A stretch of DNA of 64,000 nucleotides from Brevibacillus panacihumi W25 (GTDB lineage Bacteria; Bacillota; Bacilli; Brevibacillales; Brevibacillaceae): positions 290,001 to 354,000 of the forward strand of contig NZ_KI629787.1 in the NCBI RefSeq assembly GCF_000503775.1, read 5' to 3'. Shown here one piece after another: positions 1-10,115 of the stretch. The translations under genes were made by a program, and so were the position numbers. The notes beneath the pieces are model-generated. The model had not been told where the DNA came from, ran no database searches, and saw nothing but the letters and a program-made list of their open reading frames with translations. Every line of letters starts with the position of its first letter. Positions within the stretch are counted from its first letter, which is position 1.

Positions 1-83
1 GTTTACAAGACGAGTCGGCTTGTGGCATGGCTGCGCTTCTGGTACGATACTTGGAGTGCTGCTCCTACGATGTTGGAGGTTTT

Positions 84-1736
84 ATGAAAGAAAATAAAAG
101 TAGTGTCAAAAAAACTGTCGTTACCTTTCAGCAAGACGCTGCGTTTTTTGTGGAACGCGGGATGAAATGTTTACATCGATATGACTATGAAAAAGCGTTG
201 CGTTCTTTTCGCCGAGCGATAGAGCTTGAGCCAACGAATGCCGAATGCCATTGTCATCTGGCTAGTGCATTGGCGGAGACCGGCAAATTCGAGATGTCGA
301 ATGAAGTGCTGGCTGAAGTGATTGAAAAGTGGGATCCTAGTTTAGTAGAAGTATATTTTTATATGGCCAACAACTACGCGAATCTGGAAGATTTCGAGAT
401 GGCAGAGGAAATGGCAATTCGCTATCTGCAAGAAGACGCCAACGGACCTTATCGGGAAGATGCAGAGGAATTGCTTGATTATATTTATTTTGAATTGGAT
501 ATGCCGCCGCGCCATTTTCTCCCCAGTGAAAACGAGGACATCTACAGCAAGCATGAGAGAGCCCGTCGCAGTTTGGAAGAAGGGCGTTTTCTTGAAGCGT
601 TGGATACGCTGAAGGAGATTGTTGAGACAGACCCATCCTTTTTACCGGCTTGGAACAACCTGTCCCTGGCATATTACTATGTAGGCGATTTTGAACTGGC
701 ATTGGATACCATCCAGAAGACCCTGGAGATGGAAAATGGCAATTTGCATGCCCTTTGCAACCTGGCAGTGCTGCTCTCCCACCAGAACCATACAGGTGAA
801 CTGCTCAAGCTGATGGACATGCTAAAAAAAGTCGTTCCGTTTCATCCGGAAAATACGTACAAGCTGGCGACCACCATGGGAGTTCTCGGACAGCACGAAG
901 AGGCCTTCATGCACTACTATCGCATGCTGAGATCGGGAAAACCCCACGAAGCGTGCACCTACCACTACGCGGCGATCTCGGCTTATTTGAGCGGACGTAA
1001 GGATCAGGCGTTGCGCTGGTGGCAAAAGGCCAAGCAGCTCGATCCGGAGGCGGGGATCGCGGACCAGTATATTCAGATGGTAAAAAACGAGCAGGAAGGG
1101 GAAACTATAAAACCTATCCCCTACCAGTACAATCCGCCGCAACGCGAGGTATCCTGGGAAAATGCTTCTTTTACCGGAGTAGAGGACTTTAAGTCCGACC
1201 CGATGATTCGGGCATCCCTGCTGTGGGCTTTGCAGCACGGGCGCGATGAAGTGAAGGTAGCGGTTCTGCAAACTCTGTCCCTGATCGCTGACGATGAGGC
1301 AGAACAAGCGGTTCGTCAGTTTTACGAGCAGACGACTGATACCCAGCTACAAAAATTGGCTTTGCTGGCGCTAGTGGATATGGGAGCCACCTTGCCCTGC
1401 ACCGCCCCGCCTGCGACGAAAAAGCGTCCAGCGGCTCGCAAAAGCCAGCAGGCCGAGGAATCCGTAGAAGAAGTCATCCACCGCCTGCTGCATGAGGCAG
1501 GCCAGCCGGAAGCGGCCAAATGGTGCCTGAACGCATGGCGTCAGTTCCAGCAGCAATCAACCGTTGAGGCAAGGCAAGTGCGTAAAACGGTAGCATGGGT
1601 TGCTGCGCTGGAATATGTATACGCAACTGTTACGAATCAAAAAGTGTCGCAGGCTTCTCTGGCAAAAAAATACGGCGTATCGGCAGCTACTGTGGCAAAG
1701 TGCGTCAAATTGATGTCTGCACTTGATTTTAAATAG
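84..1736 (+). CDS. TPR-repeat protein with C-terminal HTH-like segment (YvcD-type)
   Basis: A cytoplasmic protein of 550 residues made mostly of tetratricopeptide repeats (about residues 20-350), followed by a helical HEAT-like stretch (about 380-440), a basic linker and a C-terminal helix-turn-helix-like segment (about 520-545, ASLAKKYGVSAATVAKCVKL). The start chosen is the ATG preceded by GGAGGT at 75-80; an upstream in-frame ATG at 27 has no such site. A TPR protein next to trxB matches the yvcD-trxB order of Bacillus, so this is probably the same family. No catalytic motif is visible; a scaffold role is inferred from the repeats. The HTH-like tail is unusual for a pure TPR protein. Confidence 0.85.
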   Translation: MKENKSSVKKTVVTFQQDAAFFVERGMKCLHRYDYEKALRSFRRAIELEPTNAECHCHLASALAETGKFEMSNEVLAEVIEKWDPSLVEVYFYMANNYANLEDFEMAEEMAIRYLQEDANGPYREDAEELLDYIYFELDMPPRHFLPSENEDIYSKHERARRSLEEGRFLEALDTLKEIVETDPSFLPAWNNLSLAYYYVGDFELALDTIQKTLEMENGNLHALCNLAVLLSHQNHTGELLKLMDMLKKVVPFHPENTYKLATTMGVLGQHEEAFMHYYRMLRSGKPHEACTYHYAAISAYLSGRKDQALRWWQKAKQLDPEAGIADQYIQMVKNEQEGETIKPIPYQYNPPQREVSWENASFTGVEDFKSDPMIRASLLWALQHGRDEVKVAVLQTLSLIADDEAEQAVRQFYEQTTDTQLQKLALLALVDMGATLPCTAPPATKKRPAARKSQQAEESVEEVIHRLLHEAGQPEAAKWCLNAWRQFQQQSTVEARQVRKTVAWVAALEYVYATVTNQKVSQASLAKKYGVSAATVAKCVKLMSALDFK

Positions 1737-1771
1737 ATTATTACTTTATAATTAGTTTAAAGTAGATCTAA

Positions 1772-2764
<993 letters not shown>

Positions 2765-2844
2765 CTTGGTTGTAACATAAGTGAAATATTTGAGGGGTAA
2801 GATAAAGACAATGAATTAACCCCCTTATCTATATAAACCTGATT

Positions 2845-2880
2845 GGCGTGGCTGAAGTGTAAGCCACGTCTCTTTTTTTC
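2845..2880 (+). terminator. intrinsic terminator after trxB
   Basis: Nine-base stem (2845-2853 with 2862-2870, one G-T pair), eight-base loop, then a T-rich run ending near 2880. Confidence 0.85.
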
Positions 2881-2973
2881 CAAAAACGGCATCATCAGGA
2901 GAGAAACGCAAAAGGATGCGAAAAAGCCGATTGATATGGTATGCTATTGTCAGAATCGTAGGAGGCGAGTTGC

Positions 2974-3855
2974 GTGACTGAAATGGGAAAAGACAAGGCT
3001 ATTAACTTGCTCATCATCACAGGGATGTCCGGGGCGGGGAAAACAGTAGCTGTACAAAGCCTGGAGGACCTGGGTTTCTTTTGTGTAGACAACCTGCCGC
3101 CAGTGCTGATTCCCAAATTTGCCGAAATGGTACTGCAATCTGGCGGAAGCATCGAGAGGGTTGCTCTGGTCATCGATCTTCGCGGTCGGGAGTTTTTTGA
3201 AGACCTCTCCCAAACAATCGATCGGCTGAATGAAATGGACAGACTGTCCTTCCATATCTTGTACCTGGATGCAAGTGATCAGACGCTCGTTTCCCGCTAT
3301 AAGGAAACACGCCGACGCCATCCGCTCTCATCGAACGGTTCTCCTCTGGAAGGCATTCATGCTGAGCGCCGCCTGTTGCAAGAGATGAAGGGCTGGGCGC
3401 ATCAGATTATCGATACCAGTCAAATGAAACCCGCACAGCTTCGGGAGAAAATAATCAGTCAGTACGGACAGCAAGGATCGCCGCTGACCATCAATTTGCA
3501 ATCGTTCGGCTTCAAGTACGGTTCACCAATTGATGCTGACTTGATGTTTGACGTGCGTTTTCTGCCTAATCCGCACTACGTGGACGAACTGCGTCCCAAA
3601 ACCGGGAAGGATCAGGATGTGTCGGACTACGTAATGAATCAAAAAGACACCAAAGAATTCATCGAAAAGCTGACTGATTTTCTGGCATACACCTTGCCGC
3701 ATTATCAGCGAGAAGGCAAGAGCCAATTGGTGATCGGCATTGGCTGTACAGGAGGAAAGCATCGATCGGTCGCCATCGTGGAGCATTTGGCGAGAACCTT
3801 TGGACAGGACTTCACGGTTCGGACCAGCCACCGTGACATCGAAAAGAGCAAGTAA
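2974..3855 (+). CDS. rapZ: RapZ/YvcJ nucleotide-binding protein
   Basis: 293 residues, full family length. Walker A GMSGAGKT at residues 17-24, and the conserved C-terminal block IGIGCTGGKHRSVAIVEHLA. In enterobacteria RapZ delivers the GlmZ small RNA to RNase E and senses glucosamine-6-phosphate; in Bacillus the homologue YvcJ is a GTP/ATP-binding protein linked to competence. Which role applies here is not shown by sequence. The start is a GTG with GGAGG eleven bases upstream; an ATG at 2983 is a weaker alternative. First gene of the conserved rapZ-yvcK-whiA-crh run. Confidence 0.95.
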   Translation: MTEMGKDKAINLLIITGMSGAGKTVAVQSLEDLGFFCVDNLPPVLIPKFAEMVLQSGGSIERVALVIDLRGREFFEDLSQTIDRLNEMDRLSFHILYLDASDQTLVSRYKETRRRHPLSSNGSPLEGIHAERRLLQEMKGWAHQIIDTSQMKPAQLREKIISQYGQQGSPLTINLQSFGFKYGSPIDADLMFDVRFLPNPHYVDELRPKTGKDQDVSDYVMNQKDTKEFIEKLTDFLAYTLPHYQREGKSQLVIGIGCTGGKHRSVAIVEHLARTFGQDFTVRTSHRDIEKSK

Positions 3856-3931
3856 GCATATGAATGGTAGGAAATCATGGATTTGGTTCGGATAAAGGGT
3901 CAGCTGTAAAAGAGGGATAATGGGGTGACAT

Positions 3932-4924
3932 ATGCCGACGAAGGGAATGGGGAGGCCGCAGCGAAAGGAAATGCGGATTGTCGTCATCGGCGGGGGAACA
4001 GGGTTGTCCGTACTTCTGCGCGGTTTAAAGTACGAGCCGGTTCATATCACCGCGATCGTGACTGTCGCTGATGACGGTGGAAGCTCCGGTCGTTTGCGTG
4101 CGGAGATGGATATGCCGCCGCCGGGGGATATCCGCAACGTCTTGACGGCGTTGGCGGATACGGAGCCATTGATGGAGAAAGTAATGCAATACCGCTTTTC
4201 GGCAGGGACCGGATTAGCCGGGCATAATTTGGGAAATCTACTACTTGCAGCAATGAACGAGATTACAGGTGATTTTGTTACCGCTGTCAAGGCCCTGAGC
4301 GGCGTTTTGGCGGTACGCGGGGATGTGTTGCCTGCGTCTACGCAATCCATTCAGCTCGTCGCAGAGATGACAGATGGAGCGCTCGTTGCGGGAGAATCGC
4401 AAATTCCCTTGGCGGGGAAAAAAATCAAGCGCGTGTTTCTGGAGCCTTCTGATGCTGCTCCGTTGAACGAAGCCCTGCTTGCGATTGCGGATGCGGATGC
4501 GATCCTGATTGGTCCAGGCAGTCTTTACACCAGCATTATACCGAATCTGCTGGTGCGTGGACTGTTTTCTGCTGTCAGCCGCTCGACGGCCCCGAAGATC
4601 TATATTTGCAATGTCATGACACAACCTGGTGAAACGGATGGATTTGCGGCTTCCCACCATGTTCAAGCCATGTATCAGCACGTGGGAGAAGCCTTTTTGG
4701 ATACAATAATTGTGAATTCAGCGAAATTGCCTCTTCATGTATTGGAGAAATATGCGGAAAAGGGAGCCAAACCGGTCCGTTGCGACCTGAAGCAGCTGCG
4801 CCAACTGGGCTTGCAAATCGTGGCGAAACCATTGGTTACGTTTGAGGATGGCTATCTGAGGCATGATGCTCATGCAGTGAGCAGGCAGGTCGTTTCCCTT
4901 CTCAAGCGCAGGCGAAGGAGCTGA
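3932..4924 (+). CDS. yvcK: gluconeogenesis factor YvcK/MgfK (CofD-like)
   Basis: 330 residues from this ATG, or about 317 from the ATG at 3971, which is closer to the Bacillus protein length. N-terminal nucleotide-sugar/P-loop-like GGGTGLSVLLRGLK and the block TVADDGGSSGRLR are diagnostic of the YvcK family, a UDP-GlcNAc-binding regulator needed for growth on gluconeogenic carbon and for cell shape and PBP1 localisation in Bacillus. GGGGTG lies just before the ATG at 3932; the inner ATG has only AAAGGA two bases away, so the start is undecided. Lies between rapZ and whiA as in most Firmicutes. Confidence 0.94.
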   Translation: MPTKGMGRPQRKEMRIVVIGGGTGLSVLLRGLKYEPVHITAIVTVADDGGSSGRLRAEMDMPPPGDIRNVLTALADTEPLMEKVMQYRFSAGTGLAGHNLGNLLLAAMNEITGDFVTAVKALSGVLAVRGDVLPASTQSIQLVAEMTDGALVAGESQIPLAGKKIKRVFLEPSDAAPLNEALLAIADADAILIGPGSLYTSIIPNLLVRGLFSAVSRSTAPKIYICNVMTQPGETDGFAASHHVQAMYQHVGEAFLDTIIVNSAKLPLHVLEKYAEKGAKPVRCDLKQLRQLGLQIVAKPLVTFEDGYLRHDAHAVSRQVVSLLKRRRRS

Positions 4925-4948
4925 AGAGAGTAGAAGGAGTGGGTGTCC

Positions 4949-5896
4949 ATGTCATTCGCCGCGCATACCAAAAAGGAATTGACGATGCAGGAGGCCGGCG
5001 ATTGCTGCAGCAAAGCAGAGTTATCCGCATTGATTCGGATGAACGGGAGCCTGCAGTTCGGCTCAGGTCGGCTCATACTGGATGTGACGACGGAAAATGC
5101 GGCGATTGCCAGAAGGATCTATACATTGATCAAGCGGCTCTTTAGCATCCATGCTGAGCTTCTGGTCCGTAAAAAAATGCGCCTGAAAAAAAACAACGTC
5201 TACATCGTACGAATTCCACACAAGGCGAATGAGGTCTTGCAGGATTTGGGCATCATGGATCAGAGCATGTCGTTTATTCCGGGGATTGCACCGGAAGTGG
5301 TGAAGAAATCATGCTGCCGTGCTGCCTATCTGCGCGGAGCATTTTTGGCCGGCGGATCTGTCAATCATCCCGAGGCCTCCAGCTATCATTTGGAGATCTT
5401 CACTTCCTACCAGGATTTTTGTGAAGCTTTGACCAAGATGGCGAATCGCTATAAATTGAATGCAAAGTGCATTGAACGAAAAAAAGGTTATGTGCTCTAC
5501 ATCAAAGAAGGTGAGAAGATCACCGAGTTTCTCAGTCTGATTGGTGCGCACCAGGCCTTGCTGTACTTCGAGGATGTGCGCATCGTCAAGGACATGCGCA
5601 ACTCTGTAAACCGCCTGCACAACTGCGAAATCGCCAACATCAACAAGACGGTGAACGCGGCAACGCGCCAAATGGAGAACATCCAGCTCATCGATCAGGA
5701 GATGGGGTTGGAGAATTTGCCCAAGCGCCTGCGGGAAGTGGCAGAGCTTCGACTGATCCACCCGGATATCAATTTAAAAGAGTTGGGAGAAATGATCCCA
5801 AGTGGAGTTGTCAGCAAGTCGGGAGTGAATCATCGCCTGCGAAAAATTAACGAAATCGCTGACAAATTACGAGAAAAACAAAATGTTTCTCTCTAA
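4949..5896 (+). CDS. whiA: DNA-binding protein WhiA
   Basis: 315 residues: N-terminal LAGLIDADG-like homing-endonuclease fold without nuclease function, and a C-terminal helix-turn-helix (about 265-300). In Firmicutes it affects cell division and chromosome segregation; in Streptomyces it controls sporulation genes. The ATG is preceded by AAGGAG at 4934-4939; the upstream in-frame GTG at 4943 is too close to that site. Starts 24 bases after yvcK, so co-transcription is likely. Confidence 0.95.
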   Translation: MSFAAHTKKELTMQEAGDCCSKAELSALIRMNGSLQFGSGRLILDVTTENAAIARRIYTLIKRLFSIHAELLVRKKMRLKKNNVYIVRIPHKANEVLQDLGIMDQSMSFIPGIAPEVVKKSCCRAAYLRGAFLAGGSVNHPEASSYHLEIFTSYQDFCEALTKMANRYKLNAKCIERKKGYVLYIKEGEKITEFLSLIGAHQALLYFEDVRIVKDMRNSVNRLHNCEIANINKTVNAATRQMENIQLIDQEMGLENLPKRLREVAELRLIHPDINLKELGEMIPSGVVSKSGVNHRLRKINEIADKLREKQNVSL

Positions 5897-5947
5897 AACC
5901 GTGCTATACTATAGGATAATGATTCTTTCGCGTAAGGAGGTCTATAG

Positions 5948-6205
5948 ATGGTTCAGCAGCAAGTAACGGTCAAGTTGAAAACCGGTTTGCAAGCGCGTCC
6001 GGCCGCTTTCTTCGTACAAGAGGCCAATCGTTTTGCAGCCGAGGTATTCGTTGAAAAAGACAACAAGAAAGTAAACGCCAAAAGCATCATGGGAATCATG
6101 AGCCTCGCCATCAGTTCTGGAACGGATATTACGATTAGTGCAGAAGGGCCAGATGCAGGTCAGGCTGTTTCAAGCCTTACCCAACTGGTTAGCAAAGAAG
6201 AATAG
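5948..6205 (+). CDS. crh: catabolite-repression HPr-like protein Crh
   Basis: 85 residues of HPr fold. The phosphocarrier histidine of HPr is replaced: the motif reads GLQARPA, giving Q15, while the regulatory S46 (KSIMGIMSL) is kept. This is the signature of Crh, which HPr kinase phosphorylates on Ser46 so that it can act with CcpA in catabolite repression but which cannot carry sugar phosphate. AAGGAGG (5935-5941) precedes the ATG. Ends the rapZ-yvcK-whiA-crh cluster, closed by the terminator at 6225-6252. Confidence 0.96.
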   Translation: MVQQQVTVKLKTGLQARPAAFFVQEANRFAAEVFVEKDNKKVNAKSIMGIMSLAISSGTDITISAEGPDAGQAVSSLTQLVSKEE

Positions 6206-6224
6206 GCAACAAGCAAGGACAAAG

Positions 6225-6252
6225 ACACTTTCCCCGCTGGAAGGTGTTTTTT
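6225..6252 (+). terminator. intrinsic terminator after crh
   Basis: Nine-base stem ACACTTTCC with GGAAGGTGT (one G-T pair), five-base loop, followed by six T. Confidence 0.85.
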
Positions 6253-6335
6253 CATTACATGATTTTACGTTCATCAGGGCATTGCTAAACCGTGCAGGGA
6301 AAAAACTCGACCGATCAGGAAAGGGGGAGCAACGC

Positions 6336-6527
6336 ATGATTGAACGTGATTCAATCTATGAGGGCCGCGACGCCTATGACATGGATATCGATCGGATGGT
6401 CAACGAAGGGCTGGGAGGAGGCCAAGTGACCGAGCAGAACGGCTTAATCGAGGAGACATCTGTGGACACATTGGCCGGTGCGACATCAGAAGAGCAGGCC
6501 CTTTATGACGATGAACAGATGACGTAG
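6336..6527 (+). CDS. small acidic protein of unknown function
   Basis: 63 residues, strongly acidic (many Asp and Glu), no membrane segment, no cysteines. The ATG follows AAGGGGGA at 6321-6328. It is monocistronic, between the crh terminator and the terminator at 6552-6601. I do not recognise the family; the compact free-standing gene with good RBS supports it being real. Confidence 0.7.
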   Translation: MIERDSIYEGRDAYDMDIDRMVNEGLGGGQVTEQNGLIEETSVDTLAGATSEEQALYDDEQMT

Positions 6528-6551
6528 GCATCAGCATGCAAGCCGAATAAA

Positions 6552-6601
6552 GCCGAGCAGGGGGAAGTGAGGACCTATTCCCTCGTCTGCTCGGCTTTTT
6601 A
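6552..6601 (+). terminator. intrinsic terminator after small acidic gene
   Basis: Stem GCCGAGCAG (6552-6560) with CTGCTCGGC (6587-6595), then six T. Confidence 0.88.
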
Positions 6602-6607
6602 TGTATC

Positions 6608-6635
6608 AAAAAACACCCGCTTCGCCACGGGTGTT
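6608..6635 (-). terminator. intrinsic terminator of clpP
   Basis: Stem AACACCCG (6612-6619) with CGGGTGTT (6628-6635); on the minus strand it is followed by a run of T (6613-6608). Lies 20 bases past the clpP stop and back to back with the plus-strand terminator. Confidence 0.85.
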
Positions 6636-6655
6636 CTTTTCATTTCCGTATAGCT

Positions 6656-7258
6656 TTATTTTTTGGCTGCCGCTTCGGAAGAGATCACCTTGTCGATCAA
6701 GCCATACTCCAGTGCTTCAGCAGCTGAAAGGAAGTTGTCGCGGTCAGTGTCCTTCTGGATGCGCTCCAGCGGTTGACCGGTACGCTCTGACAGGATTTGG
6801 TTCAGCTTGTCACGCATTTTCAGAATGCGTTTGGCCGCAATCTCGATATCGCTCGCCTGACCTTGAGCGCCACCGAGCGGCTGGTGAATCATGACTTCGC
6901 TGTTCGGCAGAGCAAAACGTTTACCCTTCGCCCCTGCAGCAAGCAGGAACGCTCCCATGGAAGCAGCCATACCGATGCAAATCGTCGATACATCCGGTTT
7001 GATAAAGTTCATGGTATCGTAAATCGCCATGCCTGCTGTAATGGAACCGCCAGGGCTGTTGATATAGAGGTGAATGTCTTTATCAGGGTCTTCTGCCTGA
7101 AGGAACAACAACTGGGCAACTACGATATTGGCTACCGTATCATTGATGGGAGTTCCCAAAAAGATAATTCTATCTTTAAGCAGGCGCGAATAAATATCAT
7201 ACGCACGTTCACCACGGTTGGTCTGTTCAATGACGGTTGGAATCAAATTCATGTGCAT
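6656..7258 (-). CDS. clpP: ATP-dependent Clp protease proteolytic subunit
   Basis: Serine protease chamber subunit that works with ClpC, ClpX or ClpE in cytoplasmic protein quality control. 200 residues from the ATG at 7258 (MHMNLIPT...) or 198 from the ATG at 7252, which matches the usual N-terminus [10 protein letters not shown]. In the 198-residue numbering the catalytic triad is S98 (GMAASMG), H123 (MIHQPLGG) and D172 (TDRDNF). GGAGGAG lies six bases before the first ATG. Controlled by the CtsR operator and promoter at 7287-7317. Confidence 0.98.
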   Translation of the reverse strand: MHMNLIPTVIEQTNRGERAYDIYSRLLKDRIIFLGTPINDTVANIVVAQLLFLQAEDPDKDIHLYINSPGGSITAGMAIYDTMNFIKPDVSTICIGMAASMGAFLLAAGAKGKRFALPNSEVMIHQPLGGAQGQASDIEIAAKRILKMRDKLNQILSERTGQPLERIQKDTDRDNFLSAAEALEYGLIDKVISSEAAAKK

Positions 7259-7286
7259 CTAGTTCTCCTCCTCTCTTTGTAAGAAT

Positions 7287-7317
7287 ATCATACAGCAAAA
7301 GGTCAGTAAAGGTCAAA
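7287..7317 (-). promoter_or_regulatory. clpP promoter overlapped by a CtsR operator
   Basis: On the plus strand there is a tandem heptad GGTCAGT-AAA-GGTCAAA (7301-7317), matching the CtsR consensus of two GGTCAAA heptads three bases apart with two changes in the first. On the minus strand the same bases form a sigma-A -35 (TTGACC, 7316-7311), with an 18-base spacer and -10 TATGAT (7292-7287). A CtsR dimer would therefore cover the -35, which is the known arrangement for heat-inducible clp genes. ctsR itself is not in the window. Confidence 0.85.
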
Positions 7318-7397
7318 CATTTATGTATGGGTCCTCTCTACCATGATTGCCAGTTGTCATCACCTTAAACCTGGCGCGGGAAAAACGCTGTGTGCGT

Positions 7398-7628
7398 CTA
7401 CTTTTCCTTTGTTTCATCCACTTCCTTCAGTTCGACGCTCAGGCGCAGGGTGGCGGCCATTTTTTTACCTTTGATGATGGTATACTCCTCAATCTGGTTC
7501 ATCTGCAGCTGCTGGATGGCTTCACCCAAAGCAGTTTCATCCTGATAGGGCTGAATCGTCAACAGACATTCCTCGTCGCTTGCCTCCTGATAGATCAAAT
7601 AAAAACGTTCTCCGGCGATGGTCAACAC
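7398..7628 (-). CDS. small conserved-looking protein, unknown function
   Basis: About 76 residues, alternating beta-type pattern with acidic and aliphatic residues and a lysine-rich C-terminus; no motif recognised. The start is odd: AAGGAGG (7634-7628) overlaps the only upstream candidate GTG at 7628, and a TTG at 7625 is just two bases past it, so the true start is unclear. Lies upstream of clpP on the same strand, but clpP has its own promoter. Confidence 0.55.
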   Translation of the reverse strand: MLTIAGERFYLIYQEASDEECLLTIQPYQDETALGEAIQQLQMNQIEEYTIIKGKKMAATLRLSVELKEVDETKEK

Positions 7629-7807
7629 CTCCTTGTAAAGTTATCCACAAAATTATCCACAGCTTGTGCACAAAAACATTTGTTCGCGGAATAGACGGGG
7701 AAAAACCTTCATGAGTAAAATGTTAGAAAATAAAGGAGGAAAAATCAAACTTTAAGCGTATGTTACATTATTGGATAGTATTTCTATTATAAGAAGGAGT
7801 GTATCAA

Positions 7808-8269
7808 ATGCTTCGTAAAGTTCCAGCAATGCTGCTGACGGCTGCTCTTTTGACAGGCAGCGTGTCAGCAACAGCGGCTTTTGCCGAGACAGCACCAGTG
7901 CAACAGCAAAAAATCAATGTAACCCTGAATGAAAGACCACTAGCTTTCCCACAAGACGTCGTAACGGAAAACGGAGTGGCTTATGTAAACGCGAGTACCC
8001 TCGCCATCGCACTCGGCGGAACTGCAGCATGGGACAGCATGATCAAATCCGTGTTGATCGCCAAAGACAATAACTACGCTTTGCGCATGTATGAAAACAG
8101 CACTTTTGCCTACAAGAACGGCAAGGAAATCCGAGTTCCTGCTCCGCCTCGTACGACTACCGGCGCTGTTCTGGTGCCACTCGTATACGTAGCGCAAGAA
8201 TTGGGTGCTGAGGTTACCTATGACGAGAAAACGCTCACGTACAACCTCCAGATTGAAATTGTGAAATAG
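7808..8269 (+). CDS. secreted copper amine oxidase N-terminal (stalk) domain protein
   Basis: 153 residues: a signal peptide (basic start, hydrophobic core, cleavage near AFA-E at about residue 26) and a single stalk domain of the type called copper amine oxidase N-terminal, with the usual elements INVTLNERPL, VVTENGVAYVNASTLAIALGG and VPLVYVAQELGAEVTYD. The domain is common in Paenibacillaceae surface proteins and is not itself an enzyme. AAGGAG at 7793-7798 supports the ATG at 7808. Probably exported and wall-associated; role unknown. Confidence 0.85.
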   Translation: MLRKVPAMLLTAALLTGSVSATAAFAETAPVQQQKINVTLNERPLAFPQDVVTENGVAYVNASTLAIALGGTAAWDSMIKSVLIAKDNNYALRMYENSTFAYKNGKEIRVPAPPRTTTGAVLVPLVYVAQELGAEVTYDEKTLTYNLQIEIVK

Positions 8270-8313
8270 GTGCTTCGCCATCATTTCGTAAATACTTGAC
8301 GTCTTAGATTCAG

Positions 8314-8345
8314 GACCACTTCTATTGCAGAGGTGGTCATTTTTG
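8314..8345 (+). terminator. intrinsic terminator after stalk-domain gene
   Basis: Ten-base stem (8314-8323 with 8329-8338, one G-T pair) followed by A and five T. Confidence 0.85.
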
Positions 8346-8497
8346 TCTCGGTGGTTTCATTTTTTGTTCAATATAATAATGGAAAAAATATTTAGGTGAA
8401 AAACCATATTTTCTATTGCAAATTTTCTCATTTGTCTTACAATAGGTTACAGTTTCGATCGTTTTTATCCTTTGTCTGCAAAGGAAAAGGGGGAAGA

Positions 8498-9745
8498 ATG
8501 GCTATGAAAAAACAGAAAACATTGTCAATTCTAGCAGCAGCCTTTACAGTCAGTGCCCTTTTGGCAGGTTGTGCTGGAGGAGGCGGCGGCACGGGTACGC
8601 AGCAATCGGGCGGTGAAACGCCAGCGCAAAATTCGGGCAGCGGCGGAGGCGGCGGAGGCGGTGCTACTGAGAAGCTGGTCATTGCAGTCGTAGGGCCGAT
8701 GTCCGGACAATACTCTGATTATGGAAGCACTGCCAAGGCGGGCGCAGAATACGCCCTGAAGGAAAAGCAGGAAGCTTTCAAACAGCTTGGATTCGACGTG
8801 CAATTGTCCTCACAGGATGACCAGGCAGACCCGAAACAAGGGGTAGCGGTCGCACAGATGCTGATCTCCAATCCTGATGTTATCGGTGTAGTTGGACATG
8901 CTACGACAGGTGCTTCTGTCACAGCAGCAGCGCAATACGATCAGGAGAAGCTGGTCATGGTATCTCCATCTGCGACTGGTTCCGACCTGACCGAGCAAGG
9001 CAAGAAGATCGTGCACCGTATCTGCGCGCGCGATGACCAACAAGGCTCCAAAGCAGCTATCTATGCGAAGAATTCGCTGAACGTCAAGAACGCTTTTATC
9101 ATGCATGACAAGCAGGCGTACGGCCAGGGCTTGGCAGATGAGGTGAAAAAGCAGTTCGAGAAGGATGGCGTACAAATCCTGGGCTATGAAGGGGTAACAG
9201 CAGGGGAGAAGGATTACGGCGCTGTATTGAACCAAATCCTCGCTACCAAGCCGGAAATGATCTACTTCGGCGGATACTACTCTGATGCTGGAATCATCGT
9301 CAAGCAAGCTCGTGAAAAAGGCTTCACCGGCATCTTCATGGGTGGGGACGGCTACGACTCTGCGGACCTGGTGAAAATCGCAGGTGCAGAAAATTCCAAC
9401 AACGTCGTCTTTACGTCTACTGTAGGAGACGTAGGGGCTACGGAAGAGGGCAAAAAGTGGATTGCTGATTTTGAATCGGCGACCGGAAACAAGGTCGGTA
9501 TCTTCACTTCCTTCGGTTATGACTCCATGGGCGTTATGCTGCATGGTCTGGAAGAAGCGATCAAGGCCAATGGCGGCAAAAAGCCAACACGTGAGCAAGT
9601 ACTGGAAGCCGTACACAACATCAAGGACTACAAAGGCAAATTTGTGAATGTAACCTTTAATGAAAAAGGGGACAACGAATTCGCTTCTGTCTATGTCTAT
9701 AAATATGAGAACGGTCAAAAGGTGTACATCGGCGAAGCGAAATAA
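8498..9745 (+). CDS. branched-chain amino-acid type ABC transporter substrate-binding lipoprotein
   Basis: 415 residues with a lipoprotein signal (lipobox LLAGC, Cys25), a flexible Gly-rich linker (about 26-60) that includes a poly-Gly tract, then a periplasmic-binding fold type I domain of the LivK family (KLVIAVVGPMSGQYSDYGSTAKAG...). It should bind a branched-chain amino acid or similar ligand outside the membrane and hand it to a LivHMGF permease, which is not encoded nearby, so it may be an orphan receptor. Start is ATG 8498 or ATG 8504; GGGGGA at 8489-8494 fits either. Confidence 0.9.
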   Translation: MAMKKQKTLSILAAAFTVSALLAGCAGGGGGTGTQQSGGETPAQNSGSGGGGGGGATEKLVIAVVGPMSGQYSDYGSTAKAGAEYALKEKQEAFKQLGFDVQLSSQDDQADPKQGVAVAQMLISNPDVIGVVGHATTGASVTAAAQYDQEKLVMVSPSATGSDLTEQGKKIVHRICARDDQQGSKAAIYAKNSLNVKNAFIMHDKQAYGQGLADEVKKQFEKDGVQILGYEGVTAGEKDYGAVLNQILATKPEMIYFGGYYSDAGIIVKQAREKGFTGIFMGGDGYDSADLVKIAGAENSNNVVFTSTVGDVGATEEGKKWIADFESATGNKVGIFTSFGYDSMGVMLHGLEEAIKANGGKKPTREQVLEAVHNIKDYKGKFVNVTFNEKGDNEFASVYVYKYENGQKVYIGEAK

Positions 9746-9767
9746 CAAGGAATCACATTTGAAAAAG

Positions 9768-9805
9768 CAAAACCCTGGGGATGGATGCTCCAGGGTTTTG
9801 TCTTG
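9768..9805. terminator. bidirectional terminator
   Basis: Eleven-base perfect stem (9768-9778 with 9790-9800). T residues flank it on both strands, so it can end the binding-protein gene on the plus strand and the 44-residue gene on the minus strand. Confidence 0.85.
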
Positions 9806-9823
9806 GATCACATAGTAGGGAAG

Positions 9824-9958
9824 TCAGATGCCTTGCTTGCTGGGGAGTCTTTTTTCCGGATGGCCGTAGCCTTGGTGTTTTCTGCTGCGCAGGTTTTTGA
9901 CCTGGGCTTCATGAATTTTGGCGACAAATTCGCTTGTGCTCATTTTGGTAAAATCCAT
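9824..9958 (-). CDS. very small basic protein (44 aa), unknown
   Basis: A 44-residue frame starting MDFTKMSTSEFVAKIHEAQV and ending in a basic, Gly/Pro-containing tail. GGAGG lies seven bases before the ATG and the gene ends against a bidirectional terminator. Nothing else occupies this stretch. No family recognised; basic and helical N-terminus only. Confidence 0.6.
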   Translation of the reverse strand: MDFTKMSTSEFVAKIHEAQVKNLRSRKHQGYGHPEKRLPSKQGI

Positions 9959-10115
9959 TTTGCACCTCCAAAGGAATCGGCATATGGAGAGTAGGATGCC
10001 CAATGATGGCGAATGGCAGTCAAGAATTCACTATTTTGGAATAACACTCTCGGTCGGACAGTGTCGAAATCAGCTATAATAGGGGGAGCAAGGTAGAACG
10101 AAAATGGAGGTAGGA

